Assembly (NCBI RefSeq): GCF_023101765.2
Contig: NC_064237.1
Coordinates: 620,001-684,000, forward strand
Reading direction: 5' to 3'
Source of the DNA: Spodoptera frugiperda
Taxonomy: Eukaryota; Arthropoda; Insecta; Lepidoptera; Noctuidae
DNA: 64,000 nucleotides
The notes under the pieces were generated by a model, which saw nothing but the letters and a program-made list of their open reading frames with translations, searched no databases and was not told the origin of the DNA. Positions 54,813-64,000 of the stretch are shown piece by piece (the first letter of the stretch is position 1; each line of letters starts with the position of its first letter). The position numbers and the translations under genes are program-made.

Positions 54813-55500
54813 ATCATCTGTCAGCGATCCCATGAGAATGTTGAATTACAGTAATCTAGACGATAATACACAGTCGTCATCACAACTATAATATGAAACC
54901 TTATCAGTAATTAAGCATTTAATTCCATACAATATTAATATTACTGAAAAGCTTATAAATCTCCAAAAAAACTCCATTATATTAAAATCCTCAGGACTTT
55001 TGATTACTTAATGAAAAGAATTCGCAGTCGTATTCATCTAAATCTTCAATTCAATTACGAATGAAGATTTTCTTTAGCTTTTTCACTTTGAGATAACAAT
55101 TTTGGAAGGTTTTTCTAATAAAACTAGGCCTTCACGATATGTCTCTAGGGGTGTGAGTAGAGATGGAGGGGGATAAAATCTGTGTACATCATAAAATGTG
55201 ACGCTTTTGTTTATAGTCCTCCAAAGAGCCGTTTCCTCGGTTATTGATTGGTCGGAAGAAATGCTGACGGTGGCGATAAACTGTTCTAGCCAGAATGTAG
55301 GTTGCTCTCTAAACGTATAACGCTGATTTCGCCTGTTTGCCCAAATATGAGAAAGTTTTCTTAAGTTCATTTGGAAGGCTCTGTGATAGGTATTGTTTGT
55401 GTTTGTGCGTGTAGGATACTCGTGTTATTAATGACAGCCTGTATCTGTCCTAATAGATGAAATATTATGTCGATATCCAAGCATTACTTTTAATAACTTA
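54813..55500. other. Unassigned DNA
   Basis: A minus-strand 95-codon frame at 55083-55370 has no recognised domain. Exon status is unproven. Confidence 0.4.
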
Positions 55501-55683
55501 ACTGAACGGTTGGCCGGGCAACCAAATGCTTCACAATATCTAGTGAGTTCGATTCCGGCACGGAACAAACCTTTGTGTGATCCACAGATTGTTGTTATGG
55601 TTCTGAGTGCATATTTAAGAGTGAAATTGGATATTTGTAAACGCACCTACGACACAGGAGAAACCTAGTCTGCGTCAACGTTT
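55501..55683 (+). mobile_element. SINE family A copy
   Basis: GGTTGGCCGGGCAACC head, B-box-like GTTCGATTCCGG, TTTGTGTGATCCACAGATTG body, GTAAACGCACCTACGACACA and an A-rich end. Confidence 0.85.
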
Positions 55684-56064
55684 TAAAAAACCAAATACTG
55701 TAGGTATAGGAAGACCAATAACCGTTTAATTCTAATGAAAACAAAACTAAAATTGATAAATGAAATATTATTGTCAATGATGAATCAAAATTTAAATAGA
55801 ATTTATTGAAAATTGGCCATTGAATATAAAACTATTTTACTATGAACACTACCCATACAAAATAAACATACCTAATTAGATAGGTAGTCAGACAAACACG
55901 TATAATATGACGAGCAATGCTAATTAGTACGTAACAGCTTGTAGCTGTTGCCAATCACATAAACACAGGAAATTAGCATTCTACTGTTATATTATGTACC
56001 TCTTTAGTAGAAACAGATGTTCATGTTTTGGTTTCAGTTTTTAGTTTAAGTTAACTTGAATAAT
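55684..56064. other. Unassigned AT-rich DNA
   Basis: No coding or repeat structure recognised. Confidence 0.45.
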
Positions 56065-56208
56065 AGTTCGATCTCTCCATTCGAAGCTACACTTTGGAAC
56101 GAGCACCTGGCTTCACTGACAGACAGACTGACGGACAATTCAATTTGACGTTTCAAAAGTGCCTTATTTAGGATTAATTGAAATAAATGCTTTGACTTTG
56201 ACTTTGAT
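56065..56208 (+). mobile_element. LINE 3' end with TTTGAC tail
   Basis: TTGACGTTTCAAAAGTGCCT, AATTGAAATAAATGC and three TTTGAC units make up a typical non-LTR 3' UTR and tail. No ORF is left. It lies just before another LINE fragment. Confidence 0.65.
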
Positions 56209-56284
56209 CAGTGGACTTTGGTGAGTATTATTACATTTTTCCGAGTCTCAAAAAGTTGTTGGCAATGGTAGTAGGTGTGGTACT

Positions 56285-56463
56285 ATGTCTCCTAGATAGG
56301 GCAGAGGACGTCCACAGAGGTCCTCCATCTCGATCGGTCTTGTGCTTCTCGTTTCACCTCGCTCCACGTCATTCCTATGCTCGCTGCTTCTGCTATCACA
56401 GTACGCTGCCAGGTTTGCCAAAGACGGCCACTTTTCCTTCTCTCTTGGGGATTTGAGTCCAAT
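56285..56463 (-). pseudogene. LINE reverse-transcriptase C-terminal fragment
   Basis: The minus strand encodes RLWQTWQRTVIAEAASIGMT, then WSEVKREAQDRSRWRTSVDV and LCPI. This is the same tail as at 31681-31891 but with the Trp intact. 5'-truncated. Confidence 0.85.
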
Positions 56464-56519
56464 GGTACTAGGTAGGTACTAATAGGTAGGTTTAAAGGGT
56501 TACACACACAGGGTTACAC

Positions 56520-56566
56520 GTTGCACAGCAGCCGGTTGCTCAGCCACTGCGCCAGCCGTGCCGTCA
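56520..56566 (-). mobile_element. SINE family A head fragment
   Basis: The minus strand reads GGCTGGCGCAGTGGCTGAGC and AACCGGCTGCTGTGCAACG. Only the tRNA-like head remains. Confidence 0.7.
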
Positions 56567-58339
56567 TTATGCCATCATGTACTAAAAATATATTAAAGAT
56601 TTTAGAGCCCAGACATTACTGAGCTCATTAAACTTAACAACACTTTGACCAAGATGGGACATGAGACCAAGTCCTCGTTTACAAATATCGCAGTCATAAC
56701 AATATCTTTAAATAAATCAATAGAGAAAATTAATCAACGCGTCGTACAGACTGCGAGACATAGATCTGTATTAAAGGATCATTGGAATGGGTAATCAAGT
56801 ACACTTGGAGTTCACACAGTTATTGAAACGCCGCCTTAAGCCGCGACGAGCTCACTTAACCCCGTTATACAACTTGGAATATTGATATTCAACGAGATAT
56901 TGATACGCAGTTATAGGTATAGATTCATTTACTTAGTATTTTCTTAAGTTACTGATTTATTAGTATTTGATTGGAATTTTACTTAAAAAAAACCCAGAAA
57001 ATGGAGTCCAAAACGTTACAGATTTATTTTACGTTTGATAGGTCGACGTTTGGCCGCTATCTCACCTGATGATAAGTGATGATGCGGCCTACGATGGAAC
57101 ACGTCTGTCCATAAGCAACCTATTCTTTCGGACTCGGGCTTTGAAGGCACCTAATTAAAAAACTGAACTGGCAACTACCTATATTAGGTATATGAAAAGC
57201 ATGCTCACACATTGATGCAACTTAGTTTTGCACTGACATATCTACAGAATAATACTTGTATGATACTGGTGCACGCACGTACACACAAGCACATGACAAA
57301 CATTGTAACTACATGCCTGCCGTAACTTCACAATTGTAACCAATCCACCAACAACGCCTCTCTAAAATTTTAATTTCTTAATTCCCAGCGCGCCGATACA
57401 TCTGCACAATAAGCGCGACACCCCTACACCAGTCACTACACAGTACAGTCACTATAATTAATAACCTAACACGTTCGCGGCAGCCCTAGCGAGCAATAAT
57501 TCCCGCAAATAGAGCGGAATGCCGCGGCGTCGCGCGTTCAATTTTAATTATACTTGCAACGTTGTCGCCATAATCGTTAGGGACCTAACATCGGCCGGTT
57601 TATCCGGTTTATGGGAACAAGGCCCATACGCTAGGTAAAGTTGGCGCTGTAAAGGTATGTTTAATGGGTATTTGACGAATTAAATGTAGCGGTACTAAGT
57701 GATAATATAGATATGGAATGGTGTTACGTGCGTGGATTCTATTAAAACTTTGTACGATTTAGTATTTCTAATGTTTTGGTTGCGATTGTGATGCCTTTCC
57801 ATTGCTTTCCATTCCTTGCACGCCTTTCTTTTCCATTCTATGATTTAACAATATTCGTCCCTATCACATGACGCTTCAGTAATTTGTCAATTAATTCCTG
57901 CCTATGTAGGTACATAATATCAACCTACAATATTTTGTAGACAATATTGAATTAATATAACATTTCTGCCCTAGTTGAATCTAAACAAGCGTGATAAGAT
58001 ATGACTTTACAAGAATACAAGAAGTATGTCAGCAATCGAGAATGAAATAAACATTATAACATCATGGCAGACAGAAAGAACACAATTATTGCTAAAGTTT
58101 TATCATAAATGTACGCAATATTAGTATCCGTCTCTAGAACAGAGATGGAGTACAGTCGCGTACACAAGTGCATTTGATAGACATTAAAAATAATATAAAT
58201 ATGTAGTTATTTGATGCAAAAAATGAGAATATCAATCTATGTAAACAACTATTGTTTATTGCTTCAAATAACATATGAATTTGTGCATTAACAAAATTCA
58301 CCTAACACTCACTCAGACTCGGAACCACAATTTGTTGAT
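56567..58339. other. Unassigned DNA with a GC-richer patch
   Basis: 57385-57640 is less AT-rich, with GCCGCGGCGTCGCGCG, TTTAATTATAC homeodomain-like words and CGGCCGGTTTATCCGG. It could be a conserved regulatory block. No exon recognised. Confidence 0.4.
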
Positions 58340-58609
58340 TAACCACGGCGAGAAAGGTAGCTCGCCGCCCGATCAGAACCAGACCGTGCGTGCGGCGCGT
58401 TGCTCTCCGCGCACGCCTCAAAGAGCCATCAAACCACCACAGAAGGGGTGCTGCCTGATCTAGAGCTACGGATACCGAGCGGATTTACCGGGGCTCAAAA
58501 CACAGGAGTAGAAATAGAGTGGTTTTTGTCAGTAAGAGTCTGACACACCCTCTCGCCTCGCTCAAGGCGGGAGAAGTCATTGGATGGTTTTCCTCCCTAA
58601 AAAAAGCAA
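58340..58609 (+). mobile_element. Retroelement 3' end
   Basis: GATCTAGAGCTACGGATACC, GGATTTACCGGGGCTC, AGTAAGAGTCTGACACACCC and GCGGGAGAAGTCATTGGATG end in a run of A. This block is a repeat I associate with Lepidoptera and resembles a SINE/LINE 3' part. The 5' boundary is uncertain, and no second copy lies in this window. Confidence 0.55.
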
Positions 58610-59080
58610 CAGCAGATGGATAGATGGACAACTTGAAATATCATAGCATATCATGTCATAATTCATGTGAAAACGTGTTGATAACCTATAGTTTACCGAG
58701 AAGCATTTATTCCCGCACTGAAATAAATACAAAATACTTCACGCTTCAATTAATTATTAACTTATTTTATAATTAAGAGTGGAAATGTGAACTAAATGAG
58801 TTAATTACTTTCAATCATCAGTCATTCGTTACTCTACTCCACATGATATTGATAAATTATTCATTTACACTTCCATTATGACGTCATATTTATTTTAACC
58901 AATTTATTTCATTGTGATCCTCACTGGATTTCGTCAAGTTTTATAATGTACTACATATAAGTAGTACATTTGTGATAGCATGATATGCTACATTTAAGTC
59001 ATTCTGATATTTACTTAGATATTTTTTTTATTAGAAAAATAAAACTTGTAGCTTATTCATTTATTTATTCAGGTAGAAGC

Positions 59081-59182
59081 CACGTTTTAGCACGGATGGG
59101 CTCAATCACGACCTCACAGAAAAACCGACGTGAAACAACGCTTGGGTTGGATTTCGCCGTGTGAGTTCACTGAAGACTCAAT
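59081..59182 (+). mobile_element. Family C, 5' fragment
   Basis: AGCACGGATGGGCTC, CCGACGTGAAACAACGCTTG and GTGTGAGTTCACTGAAG are present. The 3' half is missing. Confidence 0.75.
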
Positions 59183-59626
59183 GCTCCTATATCTTTACAT
59201 TTAGATTTTGATCAAAGTTACCTCCATGAGTTAAAATAACCAATGAAAAACGACCTTTCTTCTAGATTCTTATTGTTTATAGGATTACAAAGTTACCCCG
59301 ATGGATCAAAATAACCTGAACTTATTTCTCATAAATATTTTTTTCAAAATAACAAACACTTTTGTGCTTGCCAGTACTCAGTTATTTATAACTTAGCCAG
59401 TTCTCATTACTAAAGTTTCGCTTTATATAAATACATTGAACATTCCTCTCCACACATACATAATATGTCGCCTACTGAGTCAGCTCCCACTGAATGAAAC
59501 AACACTAGGTACTCGTATTTACTTTAAGCGTAATCTGAGCTAATTGTAGAATAACGAAATCTCTCGGTGTGGTTCTAACCTGTATAAATATTAGGAAAGG
59601 TGTATTGTATGATATGATTGTTTGCT

Positions 59627-59685
59627 GTATAAAAACGTAACGTTTTTATACATGTACGAGTTTTTATACATGTATGTATAAAAAC
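59627..59685. repeat. Cluster of inverted repeats based on GTATAAAAACGT
   Basis: GTATAAAAACGT (59627-59638) and its reverse complement (59640-59651) are separated by one base. A further GTTTTTATAC/GTATAAAAAC pair follows at 59660-59669 and 59676-59685. It abuts a family C copy. Confidence 0.85.
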
Positions 59686-59687
59686 GT

Positions 59688-59872
59688 TGTGTTATATTTC
59701 ATTGTGTGAGTGAGTTTACCGAAGGTTCAATTACTCCCCTTCCCAATCTTCCCAACCCCTGATTCACCATTAACCCTTAAATTCATAACCCCAAAAGGCC
59801 GGCAACGCACTTGTAAAGCCTCTGGTGTTTTGGGTGTCCATGGGCGGCAGCGATTGTTTACCATAAAAAAGA
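59688..59872 (+). mobile_element. Family C retroelement, 5'-truncated
   Basis: Begins at GTGTTATATTTCATTGTGTG, carries GGCCGGCAACGCACTTGTAA and GTGTCCATGGGCGGC. It ends ACCATAAAAAAG with the CAGGTGATCCGTCTGC segment deleted. Confidence 0.85.
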
Positions 59873-60617
59873 AATGTCATCTTAATTCAATGCAGTCGCA
59901 AAAAAAGTCTTCTGAATCTTCGATCACCAAACGATTTTTAAAAACAAAACGTAATGTCTTTCGTGTTTAAAAGAGAAAAAATCCTAAAATAATCGATGCC
60001 ATTTTTACGAAAGAGAACCAAAGCGCAGGTCCTGACTACGAGTTCACGTTGTTTATGTTTTAATACCTATATTTCAAAAGAATTCAGAACATTCTTCAGT
60101 GCACCCAGTATCACGGTAGATGCTCGAACAGAGTATTTGAATAATTTTCTTTTGAGAATGAAATTCCTGACTTCTAGAGCTTTCCTTATCAGTCCAATTC
60201 TGAAAATGATTTACAATATTACATCCAATTGTTTCTAGAAACTTCATATACTCGAATTGTATTAGATATTTGAAACCTACCAATATACAAAATGTCTGCT
60301 CAGCCTTTCCTAAGTAAGGTTTCTTTTTCTTCGATGGTCACGATCCTATTACACGTTGTACTTACTTAGACATAACTTTTAAGGTTTATTAAATCCTCTT
60401 ATGTAGGACATGGAACACAGTATTACATTTTATGCAAGTAAGCATTTTGTAGATTTTGTAGTTTTTACAATGCTGAGTATGATGTTCTAGTCTAAATCCA
60501 CATAATTGAATTTTTGCACCTACTTTACCTCACTAAGAATCTTAGTGATACAAGATATATGTATAAAAACAATGTTTCCAAATAAAATATGCTTGACTCG
60601 GTTATTAAAAATTCTAG
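59873..60617. other. Unassigned DNA
   Basis: Short frames at 59996-60283 on both strands without recognisable domain. Confidence 0.4.
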
Positions 60618-60755
60618 ATTTTTATAATAACTATTGTGAGACATACTAAAGTAACTAAAAATCACTGTTTACTTTCGTACATTAATGGAGAAAAGCTGTA
60701 CTAGTATCGAGTCACAGAGGGACTCTTCATCACGAGCAGCGTGCGCGGCCACGTT
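60618..60755. mobile_element. MITE family D
   Basis: AATAACTATTGTGAGACATA, AAAATCACTGTTTACTTTCG, CGAGTCACAGAGGGACTCTT and GAGCAGCGTGCGCGGCC. Left arm and core are kept, the right arm is lost. Confidence 0.8.
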
Positions 60756-61169
60756 TTCTGGTGCCTAAGAGCTAAAGTATAAAAAGCCAAACAGCCAACC
60801 CAGGCATCGAGCCGACCATAGCAACACTTGTAGCCGACCATAGCAACACTTGCAACCACACAATCAATAAGACAGTCTACACAGACTTGCATTTATACAT
60901 CCTTTTATACAAAGAAAATGTGCTAAGAGCTAACAATGTTATTATGAAAACTGTGTCCATATTCTCGCGTGTCCTTCTCGCTAGGTTTTGCAATTTGCAA
61001 CTTGTGTTAGTAACTTGGTTTAATATCACAGTTTGCTCCGTTTAGTGTGTCGCCTCACAACTTTGTTGTACATTGTACGCCTGCGTTACTTGCCTTATTA
61101 CTATTATAACGATAAGACTTGCTTATGACACTTTCTTGACGAAAGGAGAAAATGAAATAATTAAATATT

Positions 61170-61215
61170 TTATTATAACTTTCGTGAGACATACTAAATT
61201 AATTATTGTATTATG
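61170..61215. mobile_element. MITE family D, terminal fragment
   Basis: TATAACTTTCGTGAGACATA followed by CTAAATTAATTA matches the outer end of family D only. Confidence 0.55.
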
Positions 61216-62140
61216 GATTAATTCACATGACTATTTGAAGGTAACTCGACTACTGAGCCTAGAATATGAACCTCTAGAATTGCTTGAAACTAGTCAAGTT
61301 TGTCATCAAACATTTACGTGATAATATAATATATAATACAGGTTTTCTGATATAGCAAAATGTATGTATACGTTTAATTTCGTAGAAGAATCTATATATA
61401 ATAGCGTTCGCTAAACTTTTAAAATAGTTAAGACTTTCTGTTGATCCTCACGTCGAAAATAATTAGAAATAAATTAGCAAAAACTTCATTACTATGTTCA
61501 TTAAAACTTCAAAGTTCCACCTACCAAAAGCTCACAACAAATCACAGAACATCATATACAGCGCTCACGTAACAAATCCAGACAGGTTCTCAAAAACAAA
61601 TGACTGTATAAAAAAGCAAGTAACCTCGATGGAGTCACCTACAAACCTAGAGGTCCATGTTTCCATTTGTCTGCGGGTCCTAGTTATATCCGGCGCGTGG
61701 TCGTATAAAACGAGCACTCGTACCAGTTTACTGCCCCTAGTAATACTGGCTAGTATCCGCTATTATGAAACAGACTTGGACCCTAGATCTCATATTAGAG
61801 GAGGTCTATAAATCATGACGTCTGTCCTAGGTGCCGAATGCTGAAGGCCAGACAAATTGGCCTTACGTAATGTTTTTGTGTAACACTGCGACTTTAGTAG
61901 GCCTTGTTAGTTTGCTAGAGCTAATTTACGAGTGGAATCTTTGAAAGGTGAGCGTTAGTTTGCAACTTTATCTCTATAAGATTTAATTTTATTATCGCAC
62001 AAAGAAAAATTGTATTAAATTACTTAATGGCAATAACAAGCTTCGTTATTTTATGTAGATTGTAGATTGTTTCTTTAAACAAGTCTTTTAATAAAATTGT
62101 TTAGATTTAATATTAGTTGCATACATCTGTTTTAAAGCAA
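61216..62140. other. Unassigned DNA
   Basis: A 105-codon plus-strand frame at 61494-61811 shows no recognisable domain. A small GGCC hairpin lies at 61846-61862. Confidence 0.4.
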
Positions 62141-62400
62141 ACGTGTGGAAGAGCTATGCTTCGGCACATACGAGCCAGCTCGAATGATACAGAAGACCGG
62201 CGTGAAACAACGCTTGCATTGTTTCGTTGTTTGAGTAAGTTACCGGAGGCTGAATTCCCCCTTCCTCAATTCCCGATTCTCAACAACCCGTAAATCCCTA
62301 ACTCCCAAAAGCCGGCAATAAACTTGTAACGTTTCTGGTGCCGGTGGCGATTGCTTGTCATCAAGTGATCCGTCCGCTTGTTTACCGGCTTATATACCAT
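62141..62400 (+). mobile_element. Family C retroelement
   Basis: CGTGTGGAAGAGCTATGCTT, GTGAAACAACGCTTGCATTG, CCAAAAGCCGGCAAT and GTTTACCGGCTTATATACC. It is near full length, with a small deletion between TTTCTGGTG and CGGTGGCGATTGC. Confidence 0.85.
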
Positions 62401-64000
62401 ATTTAACCTTTAGTTGACACTAAAAGCTCTTAATTAACATAGCGTATATCAAACAAACTGCATCCAACAGACAAGTTTCACCAAACATTAGGCTCATCAG
62501 ACCTTTTACAAGGGTTAGATCCGCATCTTCTCCCAATTAACACGGACTCAACAACTCAAAACAAACTCGGAAAACTCGAAGAACTCAACTAATGTTGGTT
62601 TCTGATCCGAGTAATTTAATTACGCTGAGGCGGCGGCCATTTTTCTTGGTTTTGTTTAAGATTGCTTCTTAATTAGTTGTACTAGTGGTTCTAGGTGTTC
62701 TTTTAAAACTTTTGTGCTTGTGTGTACACTTGAGTCGGACTGATTGAATATGTAGTGAGGTTGAAGTGTTTTAGTTCAATAGGGTCAATTACTTAACGCA
62801 AAACATTTATTTTGTGAACTCTCAGTCATCAATGACATTTCCAATTATCCTCACATTCAACCCTTCTAATTTTATTCACTTAACTAGACATGTAATTTCA
62901 TAGTATAATAAGTTTTCTTATCTCTGAAATCGATCACAAATCACATATTCAGTAATCCATCTCACGACTTCTACCGATAAATCATTCATCAGGCAAATAT
63001 TAATTTGCAATAGGTAATCAAATGTCAAAACAAATACATACACGTCAGACGACACATTGATGTAACTGAGACACGACGCGACACACCGACTGTGCCTAAT
63101 TGATTGATGGTAGACATTCCCCAGCTGCATAAGTACAAACATCGCCTGCAAATTAGAGGCAATTAAATCCTCCCAGGCTACAGCGCACGAATGCGATTCC
63201 AATGAATAGAGGTGACGAATTTGCTTCAAAAGAATAATTTCCGGGGGTGTTGCAAGGCGAGAACTGCGCCACGCTTGATGATAGGTCTTTTTGAAGTTAC
63301 GCTACTCGTTTGCTTTTGAAATTCCGTCGTGTTTTGTTCAGCAATTTGTAAAGGAATTGTGCTTTTCATTTGTCGTTGTTGCGCGGTAACGTTGTTTGGC
63401 GGATTAAATTATTTAACTTTTAGTTTTGTTTTTTAGCGTGTCATACAGTTTTTATTATGGACGATATTATTTGTTGATATAAAAGAGAAGAGGACAGTCA
63501 AAGAACAATGGAGACTGGTAAGATAAGTATATATTGTCTAAACTGCAAAATAAATCTCCCGATCAATTTCGATCGGTGGCCAATCTGTCTAACTAGACTA
63601 GCCTAACTAACGCAGGAGATATTATAGTGCACAAAGATGTACACAAACACAGATGCACTCTCTGTTTTACCTCACTCTCTGAACCCGATGGAATTTAAGA
63701 CCGACACGACCGGAGAGAGGTCAGTCGCAGGACCAACGTTTTTACAGGTTTTCCGCCGAACTTTCAGACTCCGAGCTAATAATCGTCATTTTATACTGCA
63801 AAATACTTACATTAAGAGAATGATAGAGTACAAGGTTTATAAATAAACGCGAAACATAACCATTAAGTTGTTACATTTATGTAAAGTACATTAAAAGCTC
63901 AATGCAACATTGAATTATTATAACCACGGTAATATTTTAAGTGTAGCACACGACATTTACATGCAATGCCCCACTTAGTACCTGTACCTCACAGTGAGCG
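62401..64000. other. Unassigned DNA
   Basis: A 103-codon minus-strand frame (62918-63229) and a 69-codon plus-strand frame (63637-63846) have no recognised domain. A hairpin CCGATC/GATCGG lies at about 63559-63576. Confidence 0.4.

Overview
The window looks like a gene-poor, AT-rich stretch of a lepidopteran (moth or butterfly) nuclear genome. The main evidence is the repeat content: tRNA-derived SINEs, LINE 3' ends with TTTGAC-type tails, Helitron ends of the TCTATACT / GCTAG type and several small inverted-repeat transposons, all of kinds I associate with Lepidoptera. I could identify no host protein-coding exon, and no functional tRNA or rRNA gene. The window is most simply read as intergenic or long-intron DNA.

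The one substantial gene lies on the minus strand at 4568-9778. It encodes an uninterrupted 1736-residue Helitron transposase: a Rep nuclease with an HUH motif and paired tyrosines, followed by a PIF1-type SF1 helicase. Its N-terminus carries about twelve 23-residue tandem repeats resembling the STPR repeat of silkworm FMBP-1. It sits in a composite Helitron spanning 3272-11108 with a TC 5' end, a hairpin plus CTAG 3' end, and A/T flanks. A plausible TATA/Inr/DPE promoter (10307-10372) and a 203-bp tandem duplication (9848-10252) lie between the 5' end and the start codon. The gene has no recognisable 3' end of its own. About 60 bp after its stop begins a second, non-autonomous Helitron (3272-4509) in the same orientation, which supplies the only 3' terminus. 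That element also contains an inverted, internally deleted piece of the same helicase gene.

The rest is a mosaic of small mobile elements in unassigned DNA. SINE family A has about ten copies and SINE family B four. A roughly 300-bp family C has about ten copies, mostly on the plus strand. There are smaller Helitrons at 14221-14517, 18107-18304, 18715-18800 and 53756-54036, a hAT-like element at 19339-19765 with a near-matching 8-bp duplication, and a TA-flanked MITE at 16276-16622. Other inverted-repeat families and four LINE C-terminal fragments complete the set. Unexplained non-repeat features include a cluster of TGACG motifs (40748-40935), a GC-rich block with a CRE (27655-27850) and a perfect 23-bp hairpin (37451-37502).

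No database search was possible, so family names rest on recognised motifs, and boundaries without a visible terminus are approximate.
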